From Platynereis dumerilii (taxonomy: Eukaryota > Annelida > Polychaeta > Phyllodocida > Nereididae), in assembly GCA_026936325.1 (NCBI GenBank), contig JAPTHN010000039.1, positions 372,001 through 436,000 of the forward strand: 64,000 nucleotides of DNA, read 5' to 3'. A program made the position numbers and the translations under genes. The notes under the pieces are model-generated. The model did no database searches. It saw only the letters and a list, made by a program, of their open reading frames with translations, and was not told the origin of the DNA. Below are positions 32,116-45,907 of this stretch, in pieces. Within the stretch, counting starts at the first letter, position 1. Every line of letters starts with the position of its first letter.

Positions 32116-34032
32116 GCTGAATTTTGGCACAGAAATAAAACCATATTTTTTTGCGATTATAACATTATATTATAACTAAATATTTTGAATATAGTAATGC
32201 ATTGTGTTGCACAATTATATCACGGATTTCAGAGAGACCTTTGCACCACATAATAATAAAATTAATAACATACTTTGAAGATATTGAAAAATAGGCTAGC
32301 GTAAAATGTAGATTCTTAGCCAAGAAGAATTAAATGGGATACAGCAGTACTTCAAAGATACATACTATGTTTCAATATGGCCATAATTACCATTTTAATT
32401 ACTTAGAAATAAGATCTGTAATTACCAGATTTTCAATCTCAAGATCCCATAAAAACAATGGACAGGGTATCGAAAATATGAGATTGTACACTGTATTTCA
32501 AAATTATAATGTGTGTTATTATTTTTTTAATAATAAAATTAATGTTTTATTACTTGCTGATTATGGTACTTATTATCCGTACATGTATGTGTTACACAAT
32601 GTGAATATGCAGGCCATATGATGAAGTGATGATACAGTCATAGTACAGTGACTGGCATTAAAATTATCATCTGGTGCTTTTCATTTGTAATGGGGACTGT
32701 AATTTTTTTTTTTACAAAATAATGTGATCATTCAAAGTTTATTAATCATTGAGCAGTAAACTGTCTGATTGAAAGGGCTCATTTCATCAAAAAATATAAT
32801 GCCTAATTAATTATCATTTCAGTCCAGAATTCAGGTTAATACATGGTTAACAGGGATTTTGTTGTTTTTTTATTTAAAAAAATAGAAATTGTTGTTTTGT
32901 AGTAATCTAAATAATAATGGATAGAGCCATCATTTAAATTTGGTTTTTAATTAAAATACTAGCAGTGTACCCGTCTAAAGACGGGTAGAGGATGCATTGA
33001 CATTGTATTGTTACTTGACCCAATCAGGAGTTGTTTGTATATGTGAAGTTGTCAACATAATGTGTCTTATAATTGTGAATGGTGAATTTAAACGAAATTG
33101 CTAGTTGTGATCCCCCCCCCCCCATTTATTTCGACCTGGGCCTATTTTTGGTTTCAAAGTGACAAAGGGCCAATCATCCGTCCGTCTGCTGTCCATCTCT
33201 CTTGTCCTCCTATAGTGTTCTTTTTCATTGTGCTTTGTAAGTATTTTTCTTAGTGGTCTTCAAAGTATATTCTTTGTCAAGGTGTTGTGCTTGTTAAGCC
33301 ATCCTTCAATTGTTCCCGCAAAGTGTTCCTCATGTTCACCACTTCTTTGGCATTTTTAGACAATCTATCTATCAATCTATCAATCCGCCTGTCTGTCTAC
33401 AAAAATAAAATTACTTCTTTCATCCCTTCCTTCCAGGGGCGTATAAATAGAAATGGCCTGAGATCGGGGGGGGGGCATTAGATGGGGTGAATACGGGGCA
33501 CTTCGCTGCTTTTCCTATGTCTTCCATGTGAATGTTTGGCCTGGGGGGCATGGCCCAATGGCCCTGCTGTAAATATGGTACTGCTTCCTTCCTTCAAGCA
33601 TTCATTCCTTCGTTTCTTCCTTCCTTTATGCATTCCTCCCTCCCTTAATTACCTCCATCCCTTTCTTGCTTTGCTTTGTATGCATTTTGTCTTTCTTGTG
33701 TTGAAAGCAATTGCCAATATTTTATTATTAAATTTTCACATTAAACAGGCACAAGAATTCCAAAAGTGGTCCCACGGAAGTTTTTGAAAAAAAAAAAAAA
33801 GTCAATTATAAAGCAGATTTTGAATTAAAAACTCAAAATTTGCGAGTTAGCGTCTTGAAATGAAGCATGTGAACCGAAACCGTTAAATAATAGGAGTTTT
33901 ATGCATGCCCAGGGTAGTAGCACATATACACAGTCATTCCATATCAAAAGTCTCAAACATCTGAATAAAACATCATTTTATAAGATTTTGACAAAAGGCG
34001 CCAGTAGGGGGCGGATCTGCATTGACACTTAA
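32116..34032. other. AT-rich spacer with a few dispersed-repeat fragments
   Basis: ATACTAGCAGTGTACCCGTC at 32958-32977 resembles a common short dispersed repeat head; a variant, ATACTAGCATAGTACCTGTG, lies at 36880-36899. 33436-33555 is a relative of 21555-21694 on the opposite strand. TTCCTTCC-rich words fill 33580-33665. Frames at 32334-32621 and 33536-33787 show no domain. Confidence 0.45.
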
Positions 34033-34440
34033 TTTTACCCTCGGCAATGAATGTATATTACTATCGGGTATTGTAGTTACTATGGCAAATTTTTGTACGT
34101 CAGGCGGGTGGGCGGGCGGCATCACAAAATGTGTATTGGCCTCTGTGCCAAAACTATTACTCCTATATATATGAAATTTGACACATGAATGGGTCTTATA
34201 GTGTTAATGTGCCTTCTGGGGTACATATTTATACAATGACCACAGTTTTTGTAAAATATTGAAAATTCGGAAAAATTAATTTTTTTTCGTTTCGGGAGCA
34301 GAACTTGGAAACGGTTATACCTATGGGCATGAAAATCTACCATGACATGTATTATATATATCCTAGTTGTTCCTTTTCGGGGTCTAAATGTTCTTACTAA
34401 AATTGATTATGAAAAATTCACCAAAAATGTAAAAAAAAAA
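34033..34440. repeat. Interspersed CCCTCGGCAATG repeat, diverged member
   Basis: It starts TTTTACCCTCGGCAATG and carries a GGCGGGTGGGCGGGCGG stretch, TGTGTATTGG, CCAAAACTATTA and GGGGTCTAAATG, in the same order as 15488-15975. No coding capacity. It is more diverged, and the palindromic head is not intact. Confidence 0.6.
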
Positions 34441-34874
34441 TGCTTCTTTCAACCTTCTGTAATTCCATTAATTTTGGAGTTAGACATTTGAAATTTACAG
34501 TTAGTTATCTAAAATATAGCTTTTTAAACTATTTGAATCATTTAGAGGGTCCATCAGAGGAATTTTGTGTAAAAACCAAAATACTGAAAAAATGTGCAAA
34601 TTTTTTCATTTTTCATGAATTTTGGTCCCTTACACCAAAACAGTAATAACTGCATTGGTAAAAACTAAAAGGTATCATAGTTAAACGTATTAAAAGGTTG
34701 CCATTATGTAGTTGATGCAATTTTTTAAGGCGACAGAACAAGTTTAAAATTCACAAAAATGTGAAAATATCAACTTCCTGACCATTTGGTTTCGAATAAA
34801 GTTATGCAATGTTCTTGAATATGAGCAAAATGAATAAACATGAATGAAAGACATGGTTCTCATGCATATATCTG

Positions 34875-35210
34875 TTATATAATCAGATATTTGAATATGA
34901 AAAGACAGAAATTGCTAATGAAAACCTTGACAAGGAAACAGTTAAAACTGCTGTCAATGCACTTGTCAACCCTCATTTGGACTACGGAAATGGGCTATTG
35001 CATGGCACTGCTACCCGATCGGGAAATAAACTTCAGGTTTGAGATGAATTTTACCTTCAGGAGATGTAGTTATATTCAGGTTGCTCAAAACTCGGCAGTT
35101 CGATTAATTGAAAGGTTGAAAAACATGACAGTGTCAGCCATAGTAGGAAACAACTGCACTGGTTACCAATCACAGCAAGAATTCAGTTCAAATTGATGAC
35201 AACTACATGG
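34875..35210 (+). mobile_element. LINE fragment, post-RT C-terminal region (CR1-like)
   Basis: In one frame 34885-35036 reads AVNALVNPHLDYGNGLLHG and NKLQ. After a 43-bp interruption it continues VAQNSAVRLIERLK, then in another frame LHWLPITARIQFKLM. These are the successive conserved blocks (LDYxNxLLxG, KLQxxQNxAxRL, LHWLPxxxRIxFK) of the region following the reverse transcriptase in CR1/L2-like LINEs. It is truncated on both sides and frameshifted. The interruption is bounded by repeated TTCAGGTT. Confidence 0.75.
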
Positions 35211-35249
35211 TAGGCAATGAACAACTAGGCACCAAAATAGGGGAGACTG

Positions 35250-35985
35250 GGGCAAGTTGGACCTCGGGCACGTTGTACCATTGCGAATATTTTTTTGATA
35301 AAAAATGCGCAGTTATCCAAATCCCCGATGAAGAGACCTTTAGTGGTATGCCTTTTAGCCAAAAAATTTTATGAGCATTGAAGGAAAAGTGTGAGTTCTA
35401 CTTCAGGTTTCCTGATTTTCGGCATAAAAAGTGACTTTTTCAAGTCTCGATGGCGAGGTTACCCTTCTTAAAATATGGGGGATCTAGTCAGACAAGTCTC
35501 ATAAATTGAAACTATCACCACTTAAGTAAAGTTTGATATAAGTTTCCCAAGTTCACATTCAACCTTGACAGCGAGACATGCACATTTGCATAAGAGGTTG
35601 GGACGGGGCAGGTTGGACCAGCTTGGCCGGGGCACGTTGGACCATTAGAAAGTGGATTGACTGACAAAAAATTATCGGCAAAATGCCAGTTGTGTAATTT
35701 TTAACATTAATAGAGCACCTTAGTCATTCATGTACAATATGAGGGTAATATCAATTCAGTTGGCTAATCTGCCAGCCCTTCTAGCTGAAACAAGACTTAT
35801 TAAAATTATCTGGGTAAATATTCCGATATAATCATTCTGCAATGACACATAAGTGTGTGTTGTGATCTGTGAGAATAAAATGTGGTGTTTGCTCACTTTC
35901 TTCTACTTTCCTAGACTTTTATTCCGTGGTCCAACGTGCCCCACATGGCGGTCCAACGTGCCCCGGGTCCGGGGCACGTTGGACC
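35250..35985. repeat. GGGGCACGTTGGACC repeat element with perfect terminal hairpin
   Basis: The 15-mer GGGGCACGTTGGACC or a close variant occurs about seven times: near 35252-35280 (two, diverged), 35596-35643 (two) and 35928-35985 (three, two of them inverted). At the right end 35950-35985 is a perfect hairpin with 17-bp arms GGTCCAACGTGCCCCGG around a 2-bp loop. The element as a whole may be a transposon with inverted ends at 35250 and 35985. No coding frame or target duplication was identified. Confidence 0.6.
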
Positions 35986-36061
35986 ACAAAAAAAAAATTT
36001 CAAACTCATTTTTCTCCACAACTATAGAAGGTAGATCAACTTGGTCTGGCATAAGGGTAGT

Positions 36062-36535
36062 GCAGATGTTCAGATCTTGATAAGGCACAAAAAGATTGAA
36101 ACTGTTGTCCAACATAGGTCTTGATAAGGCACAGGACGATTGAAAATGCGGTCTAACAATAGGACTTGATAAGATGATTGAAACAGCGGTCAGACATAGG
36201 TTTTGATAAGGGACCACAAGATTGAAACTGCTGTCCAACATAGGCCTTAATTGATGACACAAGATGATTGAAACTGCTGTCTAACATAGGCCTTGATAAC
36301 AGAAGATGATTGAAACTTCTGTCAAATATAGGACTTGATAAGGCACAAAAAGATTGAAACAGCTGTCCAACATAGGTCTTGATCAGGCACAACGAGATTG
36401 GTTGGAACTTCTGTCCAAAATAGGCCATGATAAGGCTCAACAAGATTGAAACTGCAGTCCAACATAGGTCTTGATATGGCACAAGATTGAAACTGCTGTC
36501 CAACATAGGTTTTGATAACACAAGATGGGTTAAGT
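36062..36535 (-). repeat. ~45-bp tandem array derived from the SINE body, about 10 units
   Basis: The repeating words are GATTGAAACTGCTGTCCAAC and ATAGGTCTTGATAAGGCACAA. The reverse complement of the first part (CCTATGTTGGAC and AGCAGTTTCAATC) matches the SINE body at about 4978-5004 with only two or so mismatches. The array therefore appears to be a segment of the SINE amplified in tandem on the minus strand. Units are diverged and of uneven length. Confidence 0.75.
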
Positions 36536-36609
36536 AGGCCTAATGTCTCAAAAAGGATAAAATTCTCCTTGGTAGGTAGTGCTAGGACTGTTTATGGACT
36601 TTTTGCAGT

Positions 36610-36870
36610 AATATAAACGCCAGTCTTCATACTGAAGGAACAAGAAGGACGACCTGCATTCTCATGCATAGATCATGAATGCATCTTTTGAGAATGAACA
36701 CCAGCCTTTATTTCTACACTTTTCTACAAAATAAAGGCCGGTTTTCATTCTCTCAATATCAGGATGAAACTAAAGCATGGTCTTCATTGCCAAAAGCAAA
36801 TCAAACACTGTCCTTCGCTTTTTTACTTTTTGAAGAAAATGAAGGACGGTCTTCATTTTCCAACAAATTG
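36610..36870. repeat. Degenerate short repeats around GGACGGTCTTCATT
   Basis: About six diverged copies of a word like AAAGGACGGTCTTCATTCTC occur at 20-60 bp spacing (36647, 36702, 36735, 36772, 36806, 36841). Together they look like a decayed tandem array. Confidence 0.45.
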
Positions 36871-38666
36871 TTTTAAAATATACTAGCATAGTACCTGTGT
36901 AGTGGGGTACTAAAGATGAGAAATGAAATGTAGACTGTCATTGAAGCATGAGAGACATGTTATGAAGGGTTGATACCTGGCGATAAAAGAAAAGGAAATG
37001 AATGAAATGGAAATAAAAGATAACGATTGGAGAATATTCTTTGGCCAAAAATGACTTTAAAAAGTTTCAAGTTTAAGGGACGAAACCCATATAAGGTTCT
37101 TGTAGGAAGTGAAAGAAAGCTTCTCACACGTTTTTATGCCAGAGGAATGAGTAGTCTGGTGATGCTAGACCAATACTCTAAGTAAATTTAACTCTTCATT
37201 TAGGTTGTTTCACTCTTTCATAAAGAAAGATCTACCTTATTTTTTAAATAAAGATTTATTTTTCAGTAAAAATGAATATTGAATCCTACTCCCTCATTTC
37301 CAAAATTGTGGTAGGCTTGTCAGAATATACTCAGCAGGGAGGTTGATCCTTGTACTTTAGTGGGGGGGGGGGGATCACTTTATCCATAAATGTTATTTTG
37401 TTTATCTAATTATGTAAATATGATGACTTTGTTTTCAATATCATAAATATCATGGGGCTATAGAGAAAATAAATATCATTTAACTTTTGTTAATATAGTG
37501 CACTTTAAAAAACTTTTTTAAGATAAGTTTACTATAACCATGAACTAACTGTGATTGTTCCATGCTATAACCATGATAACAATTTTTCCATTACTCCCTT
37601 TACTGATTATGTGTAACCTTAATGATATCCATTGAATGCATACTTGCTCAGGTCATTATTGTTGGAGTGGTGTCCATCTTGACAGGATGGGTAGTGTCTT
37701 AGCTCATTATAATTTGATCTTCTAACACTTCCATTGTAATACAGTGTAATTGGGACACTACATTTCATCACTTGCGTATTGCTATACTAAAGCTTATACT
37801 GATCTGAACATAGAGGTCGTTAGAACCTGCGTTCAGCACATTCCTTAACATTCCTTAACATATACATCTTTAATAGCATTTATTAGATAAGTATAGCTGA
37901 CCTATTTACATATTTGTAAGTTATATTCAATAATGATAGACTGTATATTCTTATAAATATAACAAACTTGTTATGAGAACAGTTATTTTTGTCATATTTG
38001 AATTATTATCAAAACTCAAGACTTTTTCCAATTAGCAATAATTCACCAAATTCGGCTTTACCTCTTAAGTGCATGTTCGGACTAATCATACCACAATAAT
38101 TTTATAATACCATGTTGTGAGGATACAATGCTCGATGATAACTTCTTAATTTTCATGAAAATAATTGGACATTAAACCTATTCCCATTTTAGACTTCAGT
38201 GGCACGGGGACACACATTTCCGTGTTTGGCCTGCCTATTCAAATGTCTTGTCTATTGATAGGTCATACAACAATCAGATTAGCTAAATTAAGGCCTGGTG
38301 CAAATAAGAGCGTGACAAGATGGTGAAAAATAAAGGTGTTGTTTTTGCCTGGAATTTTGCTGCAATTTAAAGCACATATATGTGGTAGTAAGTAGGCAAA
38401 AAATCAGAGTTAAGTAATGATTTCCTACATAGCTACAGTGATTTTTTTTCTCTGGGAGACGTAACAACAAAAAATCCTATTTTGGAGTGATTTAGTTCTT
38501 TTATATGTATTGTGTTGGTCATATCTGATCACTTTCTGAACCTGTTAGGCCATGAATGACATGCATGCATATTTTGGTGGGACACAGAACTGTTTAAATT
38601 GTTCCAATATTCAAAACTGTCGTTTTTCAGAGGTTAGCCCATTTTAACACAAGATAGAATTGAATA
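36871..38666. other. AT-rich spacer before the second copy, nothing recognised
   Basis: No coding signature, array or element ends could be supported. A 12-base G run lies at 37363-37374. ACATTCCTTA is doubled at 37837-37857. The second copy of the large duplication starts at 38667. Confidence 0.4.
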
Positions 38667-40596
38667 TTTCCCAAACAAAGATTTATATGTTTCAAAATTG
38701 ATAAAGATAACGAAATGTTGCTCTGCATACAAAGCCCAGTATGCAATTTACATTTTTAATAGATATAGTTATTAGCACAGGAGATATAACATGCTTATAT
38801 GGCACTGAAAATTTTATTGGAGGCGTCAGGGTCGGGACACCAGCAGACAATCACAAAATAAATGAATGAATTGCAACCAGTGGCCATGGTTAAGTCACTT
38901 TGCTGGTCTAACATTATTCCTTACTCAGTTTTTAACTTTTAATAGCTTTTACATTCATCAAAAAATGTTGTTTGATAATCTTAAAGTATATTAATATTAA
39001 TCTTTATTTATAGTCTTTTTTCATGGTTCTGGGTCGAAACTGAGTTTAAATTTGGTCTCAATATACCCAGTCTAGGCAAGTTTTGTCAGACATTAAAATT
39101 TGGCTGTTAAACTGGGTCTAAACTGAAGTTAAACTTGGTTTAATTAAAGGTGTTAGGGTCGGGACAGAGGTGTTAGGGTCGGGACATGCAGTAATTTTCA
39201 ATATTAGCTAAATATCCAGACAGGCAGATGCATCCTTTTTAGTGCTAAATTATTAAGCCACTTTGGAAGAAAAATGTTGAAGTGAAAAGGTTTATGTAGC
39301 CAGCCTGTGTTGGACTGAGAGCAACTACTAAATTAGTGTTAGGGTCGGGACAACTTTTACAAGTCAATAAAAAATGATTCCAACAAGTAGCTATGACATT
39401 TATATATGAAAATAAGGTATAATATGCAATAGAGGAGTCCTCAAACTAAGTCGGGAGAGTTAATACTATATAGGATACCAAGAGCTAACCAGTACACAGA
39501 CTTGTTTAACAGAAATTGCTAAAATATCAATTTTTGGCTTCATTTGCCATTTTGGAGTCTCATTGACACTACTTGACAAATACCCAGAGCATCAGATTGC
39601 AATTGATAGTCACTGAACAAGAACTACCTTGGCCACAGTCGAGAATACTTTCCATTGACAAATTGTTGAAATTATTTTGCAAATGAAGGGTTAAACATTG
39701 CTCAAAATATGCATGTCACGCTAAAATGCTAAAAAATTGCCAATTTTTGGATGTTCAAGACATCTGATTTCTGGAACCAATACTCCGATTGCCCTGAAAT
39801 TTGAAATATTTACTGACAAATTAGTGTTAAAGATAACAAAGTACTGTGGAATGGAACATACATATTTTGTATGGTTTTGTAGCAGATAAAATGCTGGCTT
39901 CACCTGAAATACGCAAAAATCTGCACCAGGCCTTAAAATGCGTGTGTTGTTCGGTGTTTTTTGCAAAACAAGCAATCTTCAGCTTTCCTGGAGTAATCAA
40001 ACCAATGAAAACACATACTATATTGTTGGTTGAAAGTTTGATACATTACACTTTATATAAATGAATCAGTTTGTAATCACTTCAACTGCGATTTGAAAAC
40101 AATAGAGGCCCACCGGATATACCCCCCCCCCCGTCCTCAAATGGAGCCCACCCCCTCCTCAAATAGCGGCAATCAGCTGCTGGAAGGACTTTTTAAAATA
40201 TGTGGGGTGGGTGGGGCTTCTAATCAAGTAAATTCAGTACAAATATATATATGAGGGGAGGGAATGAGCAGGATTGCTGGTGGGGGGTTGGAGAAGCTAT
40301 ATTGTGAAATTAAATAAATTAAAGCTTGAATGATTCATCTGAACATAACTGCATGAATAGTATTATTGTCATATGATGTCCATTATGGTATATTTTATTA
40401 CACTACTTTTCCTTATTTTATATTCAACTATTTGTGTTACATCCTCATTTCAAAATTCTTACAAGCATGACATATACATTGTGTGGATTCGCTGTTCTAT
40501 CTCTTTATTATTTTTTTTTTACATATGCCCTACAGTAAATTATTGATGATGACCTTGTGTATTTTCTTCAAAATTTCAGACAATTAAATTCGAACC

Positions 40597-40683
<87 letters not shown>
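40597..40683. repeat. (CTAT)n microsatellite, copy 2
   Basis: Counterpart of 1939-2029, slightly shorter. The inverted-repeat element follows as in copy 1, at 40698-40793 by offset. Confidence 0.95.
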
Positions 40684-41933
40684 CAGCCTGTCCTCCAGCT
40701 AAATTCGGACATATTGTCTCAGTGTCAAAAGACCCTAAATACAGACAATAGGTCTGAATGTGCCACTTTTCAGACAATATCTCCGAATTTAGCCTATTTC
40801 AGCAAATAGGTCCATTTCTGAACCAACCCTGTAGATAACTAGCCCAGTAGCCATTGAAAAAGCGGCAATGCCGGCTTGTTATTAATTTTTTGCTTTAGTA
40901 GAATGGTTTTAAAAACATTGAAGTGGCCTTTAAGCACCCATTAAAAAAAACTAATTAAGAATAGTTTGAGTTCAGGTTAAATGGGCCTGCATCTTAATTC
41001 TTATAAATGTGCAGACCTGTGCACCCGACAACCCATCATATAATTTTGATTTTCATAAATAACACCAGGGGGATTCAAATGGATGTGACTTTACCTCCTG
41101 TATTTCTGCATCTCATTTTTTAATTTTGTCGGTTAACTATTTCTATTCACCTGAGACTATTGCTGCATAATATTTTATTTTCCATAAATAACACTCAATA
41201 ATGGGGTTATGATAGTGGATGCTATTAATCCTGTATTTCTTCACCATCATAATTTAAAACCATTGTAGGCAGTTGAGGGGGAACCATTGGGTGGATGGAA
41301 AGGGGGAAAGTAAGGAAACAGTGGATTTCCGCATATTAAAGTTGCGGATCGAGAGAGGGGGGGCTGGGGTCGGGAGGTTTTAAGCTCCCCCCCCCCGTGG
41401 GAGGGGGGGGCGATGTTATGTATGCACCATAAAGATACACCTCATCCCAAATTGGTGAGCGTGAATACTATAGGAACTATAGATCTATCAGAATGTTTTA
41501 AAATTCAATAGCAACTACCAGAAATATTATTCCGCCTTAAATATTATTATGTTAGATGCAGTTACACTTTCAGATTGCACACTCCAATATCATACTATTC
41601 AGTGGTATTGGTGTTCAAATTCCATATTAGAATGATTGATTTTGAATATATACAAATAATGTTACATTGCTGTGTATTTGTCCATGTTATATAATTGTTG
41701 TTTTTGAGATTGGAACAATCGATCTCTGAAAACAAAGAATGGATCATTTTCTTTCATAAATGTAAAATTGGCTGTATTGGGAGCAAAAGTTGCTTGTTGG
41801 TATGTCAATATCTACAGAAGGAAATGTATTGCTAAATATTAATAAACAATAAATTGTATAGTGTATACCCCCACCCTCCCTGTTCCATTCCACCCCTTTT
41901 GTTTTGTACAGATTCTTCAATTGATACTCCCGC

Positions 41934-42103
41934 TTAAAGACCGACAAACGCACTAGTAGAGTTGGGCTCAGTTGCCAATTTATTATGGCAATACATTACA
42001 ATTACAAAACACACAAAACATATATTACGGACAAGACAGGACAGACAGGACAAGACAGACAAGACAACACACAGACAAAACAGACATATAACATAAAGGT
42101 TAA
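41934..42103. repeat. 170-bp direct repeat, left member, copy 2
   Basis: Counterpart of 3282-3451, bounded by TTAA. Confidence 0.75.
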
Positions 42104-42986
42104 TTAATACTGTAAGTTGGAGCACTTGGCTCCTTAGTCCATAAAGATCCCTGAGCCGGATCAAAGTCTTTGGTTTTCTTTAAAATTTTTTATATCATGA
42201 TATTTTTTAAAAATCGAATTGGTATAACAAGTAGCGTCCAATAGAAGTTAATAATAAGGGCTATTAGCCCAAGTCCATGTAGCCGAAAGGCCAGAGCGAG
42301 CGAATAATATGATGAACATTTTATATTATATACCGAGCAGAAACTTATTAAATTCAATACACAAGGATCAAAAATCATTCAAGAAAAAATTTTTATCAAG
42401 TTCTTACAACACATATAAAAATTAACATTTTTATACTGAAAGGCAGATGGAAGAGAATGTATATCATGAACAATACTGATGTAAATAGCACTTGTGGTTA
42501 TATCAAGTAAATGAAGTGTTTTTTAATTACATATACGACATTAAAAATTTTTATTTTTTAATCCACTATAAAGATTTGCAGCCCCCGCTGGTGAGAACCT
42601 GGAGCTTCTGCAGCTGGAATGAAGACAAGTTCAAGAGCACAGTCTAAAGAAGGCAAACAATTTTTTGAGTTTACCCAAAGTATGAACATAATTTTTTTAG
42701 TTTTGTAATTTATTAGGAATAAAGTTGTAATTTCTTATTAAAATTTGAATTTTGAATTTTTTTAACTGATAATAAAAATGGGGCTGGGCGTGGTGGGAGA
42801 ACGAAGAAAAAATGATGAAGAGTCCCGTGCGGGAGGAACTACGTCACGAGGGGCCTGGCCACTTCTCGCGAGAGCGAGACTCGCTTCGTGAAACTCCGGC
42901 AGGACCGAATGAATTGTAAACAACCGGGTGCAAGTGAGCCACTCTGCTCTGCCGTCTCTAACCATTCTTACCAACGGTAAGACCGA

Positions 42987-43156
42987 TTAAAGACCGACAA
43001 ACGCACTAGTAGAGTTGGGCTCAGTTGCCAATTTATTATGGCAATACATTACAATTACAAAACACACAAAACATATATTACGGACAAGACAGGACAGACA
43101 GGACAAGACAGACAAGACAACACACAGACAAAACAGACATATAACATAAAGGTTAA
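42987..43156. repeat. 170-bp direct repeat, right member, copy 2
   Basis: Counterpart of 4336-4505. The CpG-rich patch with TCTCGCGAGA lies just to its left, as in copy 1. Confidence 0.75.
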
Positions 43157-43580
43157 AAGCATATAATTGGTCTTATCAACCCTCTTTTGTTAAAATGTGT
43201 ATAATAGCATTGAATTATTAGTATAGTTGACCTGGTTACATATTGACAGTAATACTGATTATAATACATACATAAATAGTTATATAAAACAAGACATTCA
43301 ATTCTAGGAAGTTTAAGACAAGCATGAGAATGAATACTCATATGTGCACAAAAACTGAGAGAATTTTTTGCTTTTGAAATACCCAGTCATGTTCTCTTGA
43401 AGTCTTGCATAGGGGTGCTTTAATTTTTGATATAGGTCCTGACTCCTGTATCATCGTCATACTATGTATACATACGTAAAAGCATGTACAAAATCTATTG
43501 AAAAAACATGCATATAATATTAAATATAGGCCTATAGCACTAAATATAGTTCAATATTTAAATCTTTTTTATGGTATTCC

Positions 43581-43721
43581 CGTACAGGGGGGGAAGGGTT
43601 CGAATCCAGCTATTCCTGGGTCTCCTGGGCCTATGTTGGACGGCTGTTTCAATCATTCTTCGCCTCATTGCTGTGTGCTCCTCCTGTACTAATTAACATA
43701 AATACAGGACGTAAAGCCCCA
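43581..43721 (+). mobile_element. tRNA-like SINE fragment, copy 2
   Basis: Counterpart of 4930-5070. The B box GGTTCGAATCC is at 43597-43607. Confidence 0.55.
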
Positions 43722-44333
43722 ATCATCCATCCATCAAACAACCCTACCAAGCACTGTTGAGGAACCTTATAGGTGGAGCCACATGTGGCATGCTCTCTCG
43801 TATAAGAATGCACTGGAGTATGGCTGAACACATAACTGTAAACTGAATCAATTTTAACCCATGTGCGGACTTAGCCTGGGGGGGGCAAGGACCACTGACG
43901 TTATAAGTAGCATTTCGCAATGAGTGGGCCTGCAAATGCCGAAAAATCCCATAGGACTGAGGCAAAATAGCACTTTCCTCAATTTTTCCGTATTTTTCCT
44001 GATTTGGTATGTAAATCCTCACCCTTCCCTGATTTTATTTAGGCAAGGGACAAAAACGACCTAGACATGGGATATTCTATGCAAAATTGTTTAGTATATT
44101 TCTAATACCTAGAACAATCCCAATTATATAAAAGTGTGCTAGACTTTATTAAGCACAGCCTCCTCACACCTGTGTGACCTGAACATAAATAGATACTCCA
44201 TACAATCAGTTAAGATTCAGATCAAGGTAAATACAGACAATAGCTCCGAAAAGTGGCACATTCAGAGCTATGTGCTGACTTCAGGTGTTTTTGACACTAA
44301 GACAATATGTCTGAATCTCCTGGATGACATGTT

Positions 44334-44334
44334 G

Positions 44335-44424
<90 letters not shown>

Positions 44425-44425
44425 T
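44334..44425. repeat. (ATCT)n microsatellite, copy 2
   Basis: Counterpart of 5679-5756, longer by about 14 bp. Confidence 0.95.
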
Positions 44426-45059
44426 GATTATTGATTGATTTACACACAGACGTAGTCAATCCTAAAACTACTAGCACACTCCCTGAATGACATTAAGAGA
44501 TCTGTCATGAAAAAGTGTGCACCATTCATAAAACAAACAAAACAAGATACATGACATTGTATTGGACAGCCTGAACTGCAAGCAACAATCCCAGAGAGTT
44601 CTGGGCAGCCATGTTGGAGGCAATTCAGTTTTGAAAATCGACTAATTGAGGGATAAACAGCTATTCACAAGAAATCAGATACTGGGTACTTGAAAGAATG
44701 CCATAAAAGGACTGCAAGAACAGTGCCTCCTTGTTTCACCCCGTTTTATAATGTCCACAGCGCCCATTAGATCTTTATCTGCCATGAAGTGTGGGAACAT
44801 GAAAACGGTACGTTATAAAAAGCCGGGTGGGGTTAACTTATAGATCCATGGGGTAATTAAGTCCAATAGGTCCTCCTTTAGATTCGGATTGGGCCTGTTA
44901 TGTAATCAGCAGTTGTCCTGCATCGCGCTGCACCACTCAAGCTTGTAGTGTCATAGCTCTATGGTCATACTGAACAAGGTGTTAATCATATTTTCTTGTT
45001 ATTTACTTTAAGGTCAATGCATTGTACTTATAAGTATGGCTTATCCATTTTGCCAAGCA

Positions 45060-45113
<54 letters not shown>
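45060..45113. repeat. (ATCT)n microsatellite, copy 2, contracted
   Basis: Counterpart of 6392-6497 at about half the length. Confidence 0.95.
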
Positions 45114-45907
45114 GATGGGTTTAGAGCTCTTTGCATTGTTTACAGGTTGGCGGTTCCTTGAAAAAATTAATTTTCTTCTTTTTAATTTGCAAGCTGGCTT
45201 TGCAACGTCATTGACAGTTACTAGTACTTGTTGGTCTCCTAATCTTTTTATTAGGTACATGTTTACTTCTTAAATTGGTTAATAAGTTTGTTTATTCAAA
45301 CCTATGCTGCCAGATATGCTATACTATGTAGAATAAACTGACACTATGATACATGTAACTAGCAAAATCATTAAAACATTTTCAAGTAAGAGACATCACA
45401 AGAGCAAGTTGAATGTTCATTTTGAAACTGTTTGAACCGCTAATCTGCAAAGATCTCTAAATGCCAATCACTGACCACTGACCAGGGACCACAAAAAGAC
45501 AAACAACAACATATACATTTGCCATAGAAGACTTGATTGATTGATAAATATAGAATTACAGATAGAGATATAGAGTCATATAGATAGAATGATCGAACCC
45601 AGCACCAAATTTCTACTAGACTTTTAATTGTCCGATTTGCTAGATCTTTTAACCACATTGAAGAGAAACTTCTCCTGCACAATGGCCCCTATTGGAAAGT
45701 TTGTGAGCCTACCATAATTCCACGAACAATCAATTTAAATCGAGAAAGGGGGGGGGGGCAGAGCAGGGCAGTTTACACCTGACCTTCCCTGCAAGGGCAG
45801 GTCCAATGCCCTAACTGTTCCCGTGGACGTTCTATTCCCTGAGTGAGTTTGGAGGGGGGGGGGCTGTTTCAATCTTCCTTCGCCTCATTGTCGTGTCCTC
45901 CTCCTGT

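Noticed and set aside
33359-33395. CTAT-type microsatellite
   Set aside because: Only a few imperfect ATCTATC words followed by GTCTGTC; too short to call.
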